Assembly: GCF_003353015.1 (NCBI RefSeq)
Contig: NZ_QREM01000009.1
Span: 1,359,863 to 1,410,608 of the forward strand
Direction: 5' to 3'
Source: Xanthomonas arboricola
GTDB lineage: Bacteria; Pseudomonadota; Gammaproteobacteria; Xanthomonadales; Xanthomonadaceae
Length of the DNA: 50,746 nt
The translations under genes were made by a program, and so were the position numbers. Shown one piece after another: positions 38,301 to 46,698 of the stretch; positions within the stretch are counted from its first letter, which is position 1; each line of letters begins with the position of its first letter. Under the pieces are notes generated by a model. The model was given only the letters and a program-made list of their open reading frames with translations, made no database searches and was not told where the DNA came from.

Positions 38301-38368
38301 AGCCCGGTCCGCCGCACGCATGTGCTGCGGACGCAGCCCGTATGCGTATGCGCCCCGACCCTGTCCAC
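35366..38368 (-). CDS. Periplasmic-propeller sensor diguanylate cyclase
   Basis: The product is 1000 residues from GTG 38368, with GAGGGACGGGAG upstream. An N-terminal signal sequence (VLACVLFGAWPAGAQ) is followed by ten or more Reg_prop repeats (DGLIWLGTWEGVARF, GALWVGTEVGLYRL, GNVWIGTDRGMTAL), then a Y_Y_Y-type beta domain (YAGLNFRGPDKVRYRYRLEG). One membrane helix is near residue 780 (IALGIVGLCGLIYGFYLW), then a coiled coil, then a GGDEF domain from about 840. The active loop GGEEF is at 919-923, so it is probably catalytically active and makes c-di-GMP. The RxxD inhibitory site is absent (QAQC at that place). The ligand of the propeller is unknown. Confidence 0.92.
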   Translation of the reverse strand: MDRVGAHTHTGCVRSTCVRRTGLLWRWVVLACVLFGAWPAGAQLPTHTAYHTVTRWSMDDGLPHNLVHAVAQGADGLIWLGTWEGVARFNGRDFTVYDRQNTPGVELGGVFVVVRDSTGGMLFGTAFDGVYHYQDGNWQQLGGASARHLAVSALLRRADGALWVGTPQTLYRIEPDGRMVDVGRQAGLPRARITALAADTDGALWVGTEVGLYRLPPDGAAAEAWGKAHGMRAAPVRRLASDRQDGLLVAGDDGVWWWSRGGGLQRFRQGQRVDALLLDRRGHLWMSLPSGTLVVHGGADAPDEQIAISGVASPALLEDAEGLIWVGSTHGLFRIAEGAAHGVTHEDGLASDYVRTVLQTGDGTVWVGSAVGLDRWRNNRISRVSVVPKQGGRVLEQSVLALADAGDGGVWAGTYSQGVVRLDAQGRVLARIGAAEGLPSLSVRAVLPDGETLWIGTTAGLVRWRNGKARRYTAADGVPDGSVQVLYRDTQGNVWIGTDRGMTALSANGSTRAWLGEQDFPGQNAFDFLRDAKGDLWIASDRGLLRLSGETFRVYDHRVGLPRDKVFRVIDDGRGYFWLSSNHGVFRIARSNFDQIDAGTREQLSVEVVDRSDGMPGNQGNGSSAPAGWMTRSGQLLFPTAAGLGVIDPARVGTLQGHRVPIVFERLLVDGMVQPLNGPHRFGAETRRIAIGYAGLNFRGPDKVRYRYRLEGFDPDWVDADSASEAVYTNLPPGRFRFRVQAMSLPVDWRQTALLGESSLLIALAPPWWRRGEVIALGIVGLCGLIYGFYLWRTASYRRRQRQLNTVIDARTRELSDKNLALQQASQEREALMRQLEYRASHDVLTALPNRREAERVLQHWFDDARAGGPPLALVLMDIDHFKRINDEYGHEVGDAVLRAIGEAFSEQDQAQCFAARHGGEEFLLAAVGVDVAQARALFERMRRRLAAIGIEAQGATVRCTASMGMAMSDEAPSRRELLALADRRLYQAKRLGRDRLVDR

Positions 38369-38643
38369 GCTCCCGTCCCTCGTTGTGTTGGCAAAAGGTG
38401 CCGCCGGCTTTGCGCCGACGCACCGTTAGTCAATCTATCACCGGGGCTTTTTCAACGCGCTAGGTGGATTCCCCACACGGATGAGACACACCATGACACC
38501 GGTAGGCATTCAGGTGAAACAATTACCCGCCATAACCAAGCTGGTGCGCAACCAACGCGTGGACGTAACCGTTTCTGAGTGCTTCAAGGCCTTTGGCAGG
38601 CGGCGAGTATAAATATAGAACCGGATGGTCTAGTATTGGCGAC

Positions 38644-39297
38644 ATGTCCAGCTCGCCCCCCCTCAAGTCCAAGGCCAGGAGCAACGGCCCCGGACGACCC
38701 AAGGATCTTGGGAAACGTGCCGCCATTCTTGGCGCCGCCCGCACCATGTTCATGGAGCAGGGATATGCCGGTGTCAGCATGGATGGCATCGCTGCCCAGG
38801 CGGGCGTGTCCAAACTCACCGTGTACAGCCATTTTGGCGACAAGGAGAGCCTGTTTTCCGAGGCGATCCGTGCACAATGCCAGCACATGATGCCGGACGA
38901 CCTGTTCGATCACGCTCCCGAGGGGGCGCTGCGCGACCAGCTGATCGAAATCGCCGACGCCTTCTTCGCCATGGTCAGCACCGAATCGGCCATCGCCACC
39001 CACCGCATGATGATGGCGCCCGGCACGGGCGACGTGCATGTGCGCGAGATGTTCTGGGATGCCGGCCCCAAGCGAACCCAGCAGGCGCTGGCCGATTTCC
39101 TGTCCGCGCGCGTGACCGACGGCCAGTTGATGATCGACGATGTGGCACGTGCTGCCTCGCAATTCTTCTGCCTGCTCAAGGGTGAGCTGTATGCGCTGAT
39201 GATGTGCGGCCTGCACGGCCAGCCCACCCGCGCGCAGGTGGACGAGCACCTGCAGGCCAGCGTGGATTTCTTTTTGAGGGCGTATGCGCCGCGCTGA
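38644..39297 (+). CDS. TetR-family regulator (AefR-like)
   Basis: The product is 217 residues from ATG 38644. The N-terminal helix-turn-helix is clear (RAAILGAARTMFMEQGYAGV, MDGIAAQAGVSKLTVYSHFG, DKESLFSEAI). The C-terminal half matches AefR-like ligand domains (AFFAMVSTESAIATHRMMM). There is no Shine-Dalgarno sequence. TAGTAT at 38631-38636 would place the transcript start at the ATG, so the message may be leaderless. TAGAACC and GGTCTA around 38615-38632 form an imperfect dyad that could be an autoregulatory site. It precedes the PCMT-like gene and tolC on the same strand and may regulate them. Confidence 0.9.
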   Translation: MSSSPPLKSKARSNGPGRPKDLGKRAAILGAARTMFMEQGYAGVSMDGIAAQAGVSKLTVYSHFGDKESLFSEAIRAQCQHMMPDDLFDHAPEGALRDQLIEIADAFFAMVSTESAIATHRMMMAPGTGDVHVREMFWDAGPKRTQQALADFLSARVTDGQLMIDDVARAASQFFCLLKGELYALMMCGLHGQPTRAQVDEHLQASVDFFLRAYAPR

Positions 39298-39425
39298 CCG
39301 TGCCCGGCCTTTGGTGGCGATGACTTCCGGCACTGCGTCGTTTGCCGGTGCGCAGCGATGCTAGATGCGCCAGTTGCCCCGTGCACCGGTAAAATGCCTG
39401 CCCCACCGCGTTGGATGACTGCACC

Positions 39426-40082
39426 ATGACGATCGATTTCTCCCAGGCCCGCGAAAAGATGGTCGAACAGCAGATCCGGCCATGGGACGTGCTGGACCTG
39501 CGCGTGCTCGAGGTGCTGGCGCGCCTGCCGCGCGAGGCCTTCGTGCCCGAGGCCTACAAGACCCTGGCCTATGTCGATGTGGAAATCCCGCTGTCGGCCG
39601 GCCACAAGATGATGAAGCCGGTGGTGGAGGGCCGCATGCTGCAGGCGCTGGACCTGCAGCCGGGCGAAGACGTGCTGGAAATCGGCACCGGCAGCGGGTT
39701 TTCCACCGCCTGCCTGGCTGCGCTGGCGCGCGAAGTGCTGAGCCTGGAGATCGATCCGGCCCAGGCCGCCACCGCACGCGCCAATCTGGATGGCAGCGGG
39801 TTGGGCAGCAACGTGCGTATCGAAACCGCCGATGTGTTCGGCTGGCAGAGCGAGCGCCGCTTCGATGCCATCTGCGTGACCGGCGCGGTCGAGTCGCTGC
39901 CGACGCAGTGGCTGCAGTGGCTGCGCCCGAACGGGCGTTTGTTCGTGGTTCGCGGTCACGCGCCGGTGATGGAAGCCGTCCTGGTCCGTGGCGACGTCAA
40001 CGCTCCGCGCATCGAATCGTTGTTCGAAACCGACCTCGCCTATCTCCAGGGCGCCGCACCGACGCCCCGATTCCAATTCTGA
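39426..40082 (+). CDS. PCMT-like SAM-dependent methyltransferase
   Basis: The product is 218 residues from ATG 39426. It has the fold of protein-L-isoaspartate O-methyltransferases: the SAM-binding motif I is VLEIGTGSGFSTACLAAL, followed by SLEIDPAQA and FDAICVTGAVESLP. The substrate-loop motif usual in true repair enzymes is replaced by IPLSAGHKMMKP, so it may not repair isoaspartate and the substrate is open. TAAAAT at 39390-39395 is a possible -10 element. tolC starts 26 nt after its stop, so the two are probably co-transcribed. Confidence 0.85.
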   Translation: MTIDFSQAREKMVEQQIRPWDVLDLRVLEVLARLPREAFVPEAYKTLAYVDVEIPLSAGHKMMKPVVEGRMLQALDLQPGEDVLEIGTGSGFSTACLAALAREVLSLEIDPAQAATARANLDGSGLGSNVRIETADVFGWQSERRFDAICVTGAVESLPTQWLQWLRPNGRLFVVRGHAPVMEAVLVRGDVNAPRIESLFETDLAYLQGAAPTPRFQF

Positions 40083-40108
40083 TTCTGATTCCCAAGGAAG
40101 CTTCCCCG

Positions 40109-41491
40109 ATGATCCGCCGATCCCTCGTCCTGGCGCTGGCCGCCGCCCTGTCTCCGATGGCCGCGAACGCCACCGATCTGCTGCAGGTCTACGAAATGGC
40201 CCGCAACGGCGATCCGCAGCTGGCAGTGGCCGAGTCCACCCGGCTGGTCAATCGGGAGGGTCAGGTGCAGGCGCGTGCGGCCTTGTTGCCGCAGTTGGAC
40301 GGCACTGCCGGGTTCACGCAAGCGCATCGTGAACTCGAGGGCTTGCCTGGTCGGTCCACCACCAAGCAGCGTCAGTATGCAATCCAGGGCAGCCAGACCA
40401 TCTTCAACTGGTCGCAGTTCGCCACCCTGCGCGCGCAGCGCGAAGTGGCCAAGGCAGCCGACTTCACATTGGAATCGGCCAACAACGACCTGATCACCCG
40501 CACCTCGGCGGCGTATTTCCAGGTCCTGGTCGGCATCGAATCGCTGGCGGCGGCAGAGACCAACGAAGCGGCCGCCAAGAAGCAGTTCGACTACGCCGAC
40601 AAGCGCCTGGAAGTGGGCCTGGCCCCGATCACCGACGTGCACGAAGCGCGCGCCCAGTACGACCAGGCGCGTGCCGACACGATCAACGCGCGCAACACCT
40701 TGAAGGATTACTACCAGGCCTTGACCGAACTCACCGGCCAGCCGGTCACGTCCTTGCGCGCACTTCCCGAAGATTTCCGCCCGGAAGTCCCGGCGGCGTA
40801 CAGCAATGTCGATCAGTTGGTGGCCACTGCCATCGCCGACAACCCGGCGCTGAAGTCGCAGCAGTTGCAGGTCAGCGCTGCCGAGGCACAGGTCGATGCT
40901 GCGCGTGCAGGTCATTACCCGACCCTCAATCTGTCCGGTAGCGTGGGGCGAACCAACAGCTGGGGCGGTGGTGGCCCGGTGGATGAAGCCGCGGGCAACT
41001 TCACAACCAACAATCGCGATATCGACACCGATTCGATCGGCATCACGCTGTCGATTCCGATCTTTGCCGGCGGCGCCACCCAGTCGGCCGTGCGCCAGGC
41101 GTTGTCACGCCGCGATATCCAGCAGGACACCTACGAGCAGCAGAAGCGCGCGCTGGACCGCAATACGCGCAATGCCTACCAGACCGTGGTTGCCGGCATC
41201 AGCGAAGTGGAAGCGCGTCGCCTGGCCGTGGTCTCCGCGCAGGCCGCATATGACGCCTCGCAGGTCGGCCTGGAAGTCGGCACGCGCACCGTGCTGGACG
41301 TGGTGCAGAACCAGCGCACCCTGTTCCAGGCGCAGCTGAACTACGCACAGTCGCGCTACACCTTCCTGCAGAACCGCCTGCTGCTGGGCCAGGCGATCGG
41401 CAAGCTCGACATCACCGACCTGCAGGACGTGAACCGCCTGCTGTCGCAGGATGCCGAGTCCAAGCTGCAGGGCAGTGGCTCGCTGCAGTAA
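40109..41491 (+). CDS. tolC: TolC-type outer-membrane efflux/secretion channel
   Basis: The product is 460 residues from ATG 40109, with AAGGAAG 8 nt upstream. A signal peptide ends near MAANA, followed by TDLLQVYEMARNGDPQLAVA, the typical TolC start. Two outer-membrane-efflux repeats follow with conserved helical segments (LEVGLAPITDVHEARAQYDQ and its second copy VGTRTVLDVVQNQRTLFQAQ). TolC trimers form the outer-membrane exit duct for multidrug efflux pumps and type I secretion. It lies behind the PCMT-like gene and has a strong terminator after it. Confidence 0.96.
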   Translation: MIRRSLVLALAAALSPMAANATDLLQVYEMARNGDPQLAVAESTRLVNREGQVQARAALLPQLDGTAGFTQAHRELEGLPGRSTTKQRQYAIQGSQTIFNWSQFATLRAQREVAKAADFTLESANNDLITRTSAAYFQVLVGIESLAAAETNEAAAKKQFDYADKRLEVGLAPITDVHEARAQYDQARADTINARNTLKDYYQALTELTGQPVTSLRALPEDFRPEVPAAYSNVDQLVATAIADNPALKSQQLQVSAAEAQVDAARAGHYPTLNLSGSVGRTNSWGGGGPVDEAAGNFTTNNRDIDTDSIGITLSIPIFAGGATQSAVRQALSRRDIQQDTYEQQKRALDRNTRNAYQTVVAGISEVEARRLAVVSAQAAYDASQVGLEVGTRTVLDVVQNQRTLFQAQLNYAQSRYTFLQNRLLLGQAIGKLDITDLQDVNRLLSQDAESKLQGSGSLQ

Positions 41492-41510
41492 CGCAAGCCG
41501 CAGGTAACTG

Positions 41511-41537
41511 AAAAGGCGGGCGCAGGCCCGCCTTTTT
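41511..41537 (+). terminator. Intrinsic terminator after tolC
   Basis: GGCGGGC (41515-41521) pairs with GCCCGCC (41526-41532) over a GCAG loop, flanked by AAAA and a run of five T residues. It lies 20 nt after the tolC stop. Confidence 0.93.
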
Positions 41538-41755
41538 CGTGGGTGATGCCATCGCATGCAAGCCGATCATCCACGCGTTGGCAGCGAGCCCTTGCCCGCC
41601 CACCATCGCGGGACAGGCCGTGAATCCGTGCCTGAAGGCGCTTATGCGGCATCCGTGCTGCATCAGGTCCGGCGACGGTGGGCAAAGACCACCAAGCTGG
41701 TCGGCATGCATGTTTCAGTGGCGCTGCACACTGCGACGCAACAGCAATGAGATGC

Positions 41756-43072
41756 TCAGGACGCCACGCCCTCGCTCACCACCGGCGGCAGGTCCGGCGC
41801 GATCTGCACCAGCGTCCTCGCCACTGCGCCCTTGCCGTTGGCGACCAGTGCCAGCCCTGCCGCGGCCATTGCTTCACGCTGGGCAGGGTCGCCGAGCAGG
41901 CGCGCGAGATCGTGATACACGCTGTCTGCGTCCTCGCAGATGGCCACCGCGTCGGCCTCGCGCATGCGCCGCGAAATCTCCGAGAAGTTATGCAGATGCG
42001 GGCCGGTGACGGCCGGCGTGCCGACTGCCGCCGGCTCGAGCAGGTTGTGCCCGCCGATCGGCTGCAGACTGCCGCCGACGAAGGCGACCTGTGCGCAGGC
42101 ATAGAAACTCATCAGTTCGCCCAGGGTATCGATGACGAACACCTTGTCGCGCGCCTGCGGCCATTGCTGGCTCTTGCGCGTGGACACCGCCCAGCCACGC
42201 TCGCGCGCCACGGCCTCGACCTTGGGAAAGCGCTCGGGGTGGCGCGGCGCCCATAACATCAGCAGATCCGGAAACTGCAGCAACAGGCGCGCATGGATGT
42301 CGGCCACGGCCGCCTCCTCGCCTTCGTGCGTGCTGGCGGCAATCCACACCGGCCGCGAGGCCGGCACGTGCGTGCGGAACTGCGCGACCAGGGCCTGCAG
42401 CTGCGCAGGCGCGGCGATATCGAACTTGAGATTGCCCAGCGCGATCACCTGGTCGGGCCGCGCACCCAGCGTGACGAAGCGTTCGGCATCGTCGTGCGAC
42501 TGCGCCGCCACGCAGGTGACGCTGCGCAGCGCGCGGCTGATCAACGGTGCCAGCAGGCGATAGCCACGCAGCGAGCGCGCCGACAGCCGCGCATTGAGGA
42601 TGTACACCGGAATCCTGCGGTCGCGGCAGCCGAACAGCATGTTCGGCCACAGCTCGGTTTCCAGGATCAACGCCAGGCGCGGGCGGAAATGCTCCAGGAA
42701 GCGGCCGACGCTGCCCGGCACGTCATAGGGCAGATACACGTGGTCCACTGCATCGCCCCAGACCGCGCGCACACGCTCGGAGCCGGTGGGGGTGATGGTG
42801 GTGATGACCCAACGGATATCCGGGCGCTGCGCACGCAAGGCGTTGACCAGCGGCGCGGCGGCATTGACCTCGCCCACCGACACCGCATGCACCCACACGC
42901 GCGGGCGACCGCAGGCATGCGTGTAGGAGGCGTAGCGCTCGTTCCAGCGGTTGAAGTATTCGCGCACGCGAAACCCACGCCACACCAGGTGGTACACCGT
43001 CACCGGCAGCAACAGGTACAACAGCGCCGAGTACAGTCCGCGCAACAGCCATTCGATCGGGTCTTTCCGCAT
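41756..43072 (-). CDS. waaA: 3-deoxy-D-manno-octulosonic acid (Kdo) transferase
   Basis: The product is 438 residues, the usual length. WaaA transfers Kdo from CMP-Kdo to lipid A precursor at the inner membrane. An N-terminal membrane anchor (LYSALLYLLLPVTVYHL) precedes conserved segments VWVHAVSVGEVNAAAPLV (catalytic Glu), LETELWPNMLF, LGNLKFDIAAP and GGSLQPIGGHNLLEPAAVG. It is divergent from lpxL, 76 bp away, so two successive lipid A/core steps share one promoter region. Confidence 0.96.
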   Translation of the reverse strand: MRKDPIEWLLRGLYSALLYLLLPVTVYHLVWRGFRVREYFNRWNERYASYTHACGRPRVWVHAVSVGEVNAAAPLVNALRAQRPDIRWVITTITPTGSERVRAVWGDAVDHVYLPYDVPGSVGRFLEHFRPRLALILETELWPNMLFGCRDRRIPVYILNARLSARSLRGYRLLAPLISRALRSVTCVAAQSHDDAERFVTLGARPDQVIALGNLKFDIAAPAQLQALVAQFRTHVPASRPVWIAASTHEGEEAAVADIHARLLLQFPDLLMLWAPRHPERFPKVEAVARERGWAVSTRKSQQWPQARDKVFVIDTLGELMSFYACAQVAFVGGSLQPIGGHNLLEPAAVGTPAVTGPHLHNFSEISRRMREADAVAICEDADSVYHDLARLLGDPAQREAMAAAGLALVANGKGAVARTLVQIAPDLPPVVSEGVAS

Positions 43073-43148
43073 CGGTGCAGGATACGGGAGCGTTGCAGCG
43101 TGCGCATGTGCGCGCCGCCCCGCACACGCGATCCCTTAGAATTGGCGC

Positions 43149-44069
43149 ATGTCCGAGTCCGCCAACGTCGCTGTCCGCCCTTCCCTGCGCAATCCCAGGC
43201 ACTGGCCGATGTACCTGGCCCTTGCCGTCATGGTGATCGCCGGACGCCTGCCCTGGATGCTGCAGCGTGCGCTCGGGCGCGGCGTGGGCTGGATCGCGAT
43301 GCGCCTGGCGGGCACGCGCCGGCGCGCTGCCGAGGTCAATCTCAAACTGTGTTTTCCCGAGCAGGACGATGCCTGGCGGGCGCGACTGTTGCGCGACAGT
43401 TTCGATGCGCTGGGCGTGGGCCTGTTCGAATTCGCGCGTGCCTGGTGGGGCAGCATCGATGCGATCCGTCCGGGCGTGCAGGTCGAGGGGCTGGAGCACC
43501 TGCAGCGCCTGCAGGAACAAAAGCGCGGTGTATTGCTGGTGTCCGGCCACTTCATGACGCTGGAAATGTGCGGGCGGCTGCTGTGCGACCACGTGCCGCT
43601 GGCCGGCATGTACCGCAGGCATCGCAACCCGGTGTTCGAGTGGGCGGTCAAGCGCGGGCGGCTGCGCTATGCCACGCACATGTTCGCCAACGAGGATCTG
43701 CGCGCCACCATCAAGCACCTCAAGCGCGGCGGTTTCCTGTGGTACGCGCCGGACCAGGACATGCGCGGCAAGGACACCGTGTTCGTGCCGTTCTTCGGGC
43801 ATCCGGCGTCCACCATCACCGCCACCCACCAGTTGGCGCGGTTGACCGGCTGCGCAGTGGTGCCGTATTTCCATCGGCGCGAGGGTGGCCGCTACCTCCT
43901 CAAGATCGCACCGCCGCTGGCCGACATCCCCTCCGACGATGTGATCGCCGATACCACGCAGGTCAATGCGGCGATCGAGGACATGGTGCGCGAGGCGCCG
44001 GACCAGTACCTGTGGATCCACCGCCGCTTCAAGCGCCAGCCGGGTGGGCGCAGCGATTTTTACCGGTGA
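43149..44069 (+). CDS. lpxL: Lipid A lauroyl-type acyltransferase
   Basis: The product is 306 residues. It adds a secondary acyl chain to Kdo-lipid A at the inner membrane. The HX4E catalytic motif is His134 and Glu139 in SGHFMTLEMCGR; APDQDMRGKDTVFVPFFG is also conserved, and a hydrophobic N-terminal segment (MYLALAVMVIAGRLPWML) anchors it. It ends in RRFKRQPGGRSDFYR, the typical end of LpxL proteins. No Shine-Dalgarno sequence is seen; TAGAAT at 43137-43142 would place the transcript start at the ATG, so a leaderless message is possible. Confidence 0.94.
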   Translation: MSESANVAVRPSLRNPRHWPMYLALAVMVIAGRLPWMLQRALGRGVGWIAMRLAGTRRRAAEVNLKLCFPEQDDAWRARLLRDSFDALGVGLFEFARAWWGSIDAIRPGVQVEGLEHLQRLQEQKRGVLLVSGHFMTLEMCGRLLCDHVPLAGMYRRHRNPVFEWAVKRGRLRYATHMFANEDLRATIKHLKRGGFLWYAPDQDMRGKDTVFVPFFGHPASTITATHQLARLTGCAVVPYFHRREGGRYLLKIAPPLADIPSDDVIADTTQVNAAIEDMVREAPDQYLWIHRRFKRQPGGRSDFYR

Positions 44070-44260
44070 TGCCGCCGCAGCGCAGCCGCATCACGCCTGC
44101 GTTCGCAGCCTCCTGCCTTGTTGTGCATCTCCCAGCAGCGGAATGGGTCGCGGCGGCTTTCCGCATGCATGCGCACAGCGCGCCTGCAACCGCAGTGGAC
44201 GGGTGATCTAAGCCTGCCGCGCCCTTCCGCCGATTACGGCAATCGCCTTGATCGCCAGGG

Positions 44261-45595
44261 TTAGCGCAATTGCGCCTGGTCGGCATCGTCGTTGAGCAAG
44301 GCACCGGCATACAGGCCGGCCAGCATCAGGCTCAGCCCGCCCCAGAAGCTGGAATAGAACGCCAGATGCGTATTGAGCGGGAACACGGTTGCCACCAGCG
44401 CGATCATCGCCGGGCGTGCCTGCGCGCGCGCGGCCAGGCTGGAGTAGCGCCACGCGCGCCAGGCCTGGGCCGCACCGGCCAGCCACAGCAGCAAGCCGAT
44501 CACCCCGGTTTCGGCAAGGATTTCCAGCACGATCTGGTGCGCATGGAAGGCCGGCCCGTCACCCCATGCCGGCGCCTGCGCGGGGGCCGGATTGCAGGCC
44601 GGATACGCCTGCCGAAATCCGCGTGCGCCCACGCCATTGAGCGGATGCGCGCGGATCATGCACAGCGCCGCGCCCCAGATCTGCGCACGCCCGGACAGGG
44701 CCTGGTCGACGCCTTGCTCGCCATCGCTAAAGGCCAGGGCGGTGCGCTGGATGCGCTCGCGCGCCTGCGGCGCCACCGCCACCACGCCGGCCGCCAGCAG
44801 CGCGCCGATCAGCGCCACTCCCAGCAGGCGACGGCCACCCAGCAACTGCCAGCCGGACAGCAGCACGATCACGCCATAGGTGATCCACGACGCCCGCGAA
44901 CCCGCCAGCACCAACACCACCCCGACCGCCGCCGCCGCGCCTGCCCAGGCCCAGGCATGGCGCCGGCCAAGCGCCAGCAACAGGAAGGGCGACAGGCTGG
45001 CCAGGGTCTGGCCGAACTTGAGGTTGCACGGCCCCAGCACGCCGCTGAGGCGGTCGACCAGGGCCAGCTCCTGCGGCGTGCACAGGCCATGCCCGCTGAT
45101 CAGCTGCTTGATCTGATCCAGGCCGAAGAACAACGGGCTGTTGCCGAACGCGGCCTGCAGCAGCGCATCCAGCGTCCACACCGCGCCGATCACTGCCAGG
45201 CCGGTGAAGGTGCGCCGACGCCGCTGCGCATTGGCCACCGCGATCGCGCACAACCACATGAACGGCAGATAGCGCAGATCGGTGGCCGACTTGCGCAGCG
45301 CGCGGCCCACGTCCACCGCATCGAACGCCGACAGCATCTGCGGCAGCCAGTACGCGAAGAAGAACACGCTGGTCAGCGCCCAGGCCGCACCGCTGAGCAG
45401 CCGGGTGCCGCCGCGGAACCGCGCATGCAGCAGGCGATACGCCGCAAACAGCGCGCCCAGCGACAACACCGTCTCGGCCAGCCCAGGCGTGGGCCACAGC
45501 GCCACGAACAGGAGCACCCACAGCGGCGCCCAGCGACCGGCATCGGGCGTCAGCACGGACGCGGGAGGGATGGCCTCAGCGGCGGAGTTCGTCAT
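44261..45595 (-). CDS. O-antigen ligase/polymerase-like membrane protein
   Basis: The product is 444 residues with about ten hydrophobic segments. The Wzy_C-type signature is present: LAGSRASWITYGV, the large periplasmic-loop region with GRAQIWGAALCMIRAHPLNGV, and HAHQIVLEILAETGVIGLLL. Proteins of this fold either attach O-antigen to lipid A-core (WaaL) or polymerise glycan repeats (Wzy); sequence alone does not decide. It overlaps the upstream glycosyltransferase gene by 20 nt on the same strand, which favours a role in lipopolysaccharide core or O-antigen assembly. Confidence 0.85.
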   Translation of the reverse strand: MTNSAAEAIPPASVLTPDAGRWAPLWVLLFVALWPTPGLAETVLSLGALFAAYRLLHARFRGGTRLLSGAAWALTSVFFFAYWLPQMLSAFDAVDVGRALRKSATDLRYLPFMWLCAIAVANAQRRRRTFTGLAVIGAVWTLDALLQAAFGNSPLFFGLDQIKQLISGHGLCTPQELALVDRLSGVLGPCNLKFGQTLASLSPFLLLALGRRHAWAWAGAAAAVGVVLVLAGSRASWITYGVIVLLSGWQLLGGRRLLGVALIGALLAAGVVAVAPQARERIQRTALAFSDGEQGVDQALSGRAQIWGAALCMIRAHPLNGVGARGFRQAYPACNPAPAQAPAWGDGPAFHAHQIVLEILAETGVIGLLLWLAGAAQAWRAWRYSSLAARAQARPAMIALVATVFPLNTHLAFYSSFWGGLSLMLAGLYAGALLNDDADQAQLR

Positions 45596-46688
45596 AGACC
45601 TTCAGGGTGGCCGCTTGCATGGCCTGCAACGTATAGGGAAGCACGGCGGGCGGTGGCGGCGCCTGCTGCAGCAACTGGAGCGCCTGGGTGCGCAAGGCAG
45701 CGGCATCGAAGGCCGGCACCGCGCCGCCGGGTTGCAGCTCGGCCAGCAGCTCGCCGACGCCGCCATGCGCCCACCCCAGCACTGGCCGGCCCACCGACAG
45801 GGCCTCCACCACGGTGCGGCCGAAGGCCTCGGGCTTGCGCGACAGCTGCAGCACCAGATCGCTGGCGGCATAGGCCTCGGCGATGCGTGCGGTGGGTTCG
45901 GTGAAGGCGACCGCCTCGGCCACGCCCAGTCTGGCGGCCTCGGCTTCCAGCTCGCGCAGATAGGCATCGCGGCCCGGCTCGCGCGCGCCCGGCAGCCACA
46001 ACCAGGCCGGCACGCCGGCAGCGCGGACCTCGGCGAGCAATTGCAGGCCGTCGGCGTGCCCCTTCAGGCGCGTGCCGCGCCCGGGCAGCAGCAGCAGCGG
46101 CGCATCGGCCGGCAAGCCGGGCAGCACGCTCTGTGCCCAGCTGCGCGCACGGCGGTCCGGCTGCGGGCGACGCGGAAACTGGGCGATGTCGACACCGCGC
46201 GGGATCGTGCGCAGGCGCGCGGTGTCGGTCTGCGGATAGTGCGTGCAGACGTACTCGCGCACCGTCTGCGACACGCAGATCACCCGCTCGCCATAGGTCA
46301 TCACCGCGCTGTAGCGGCTGGGCGAGTTGAGCCCGTGCACGGTGGTGACGAAGCGTGGCCGGGTGGCCTGCGGCATGCCGCGCAACGCGTACCAGCCCAG
46401 CCAGGCCGGCAGGCGCGAACGTGCATGCACGATGTCGGCGCCCAGTTCGGTGAACAGCCGGCGCAGGCCGACCACGTGACGCAGGGTCAGCAGCGACTTG
46501 CGTCCGATATCGAGGGTCAGATGTTCGCCGCCCGCCTCCAGCAGCGGCTGGACCAGCCGGCCACCGGCCGACACCACCACTGCGCGGTGGCCGGCACGCA
46601 CCAGCGCAGCGGCGATTTCCAGGGTGGAGCGCTCGACGCCGCCGGACTGCAGCGCCGGCAGCAGTTGCACCACGGTCAGGCGGTGCAT
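45576..46688 (-). CDS. GT4-family glycosyltransferase, probably LPS core
   Basis: The product is 370 residues with the GT-B fold of family 4: an N-terminal acceptor half starting VVQLLPALQSGGVERSTLEI and HARSRLPAWLGW, and a C-terminal nucleotide-sugar half with LPGRGTRLKGHADGLQLL, ASDLVLQLSRKPEAFGRTVV and EALSVGRPVLGWAHGGVGE. The EAFGRTVVEA segment carries the two donor-binding Glu residues of the family. It is 10 bp after a zf-CHCC mini-gene and overlaps the ligase-like gene, so the three form one operon. Donor and acceptor sugars are not known. Confidence 0.9.
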   Translation of the reverse strand: MHRLTVVQLLPALQSGGVERSTLEIAAALVRAGHRAVVVSAGGRLVQPLLEAGGEHLTLDIGRKSLLTLRHVVGLRRLFTELGADIVHARSRLPAWLGWYALRGMPQATRPRFVTTVHGLNSPSRYSAVMTYGERVICVSQTVREYVCTHYPQTDTARLRTIPRGVDIAQFPRRPQPDRRARSWAQSVLPGLPADAPLLLLPGRGTRLKGHADGLQLLAEVRAAGVPAWLWLPGAREPGRDAYLRELEAEAARLGVAEAVAFTEPTARIAEAYAASDLVLQLSRKPEAFGRTVVEALSVGRPVLGWAHGGVGELLAELQPGGAVPAFDAAALRTQALQLLQQAPPPPAVLPYTLQAMQAATLKVYDELRR

Positions 46689-46698
46689 CCGGCCAGGA

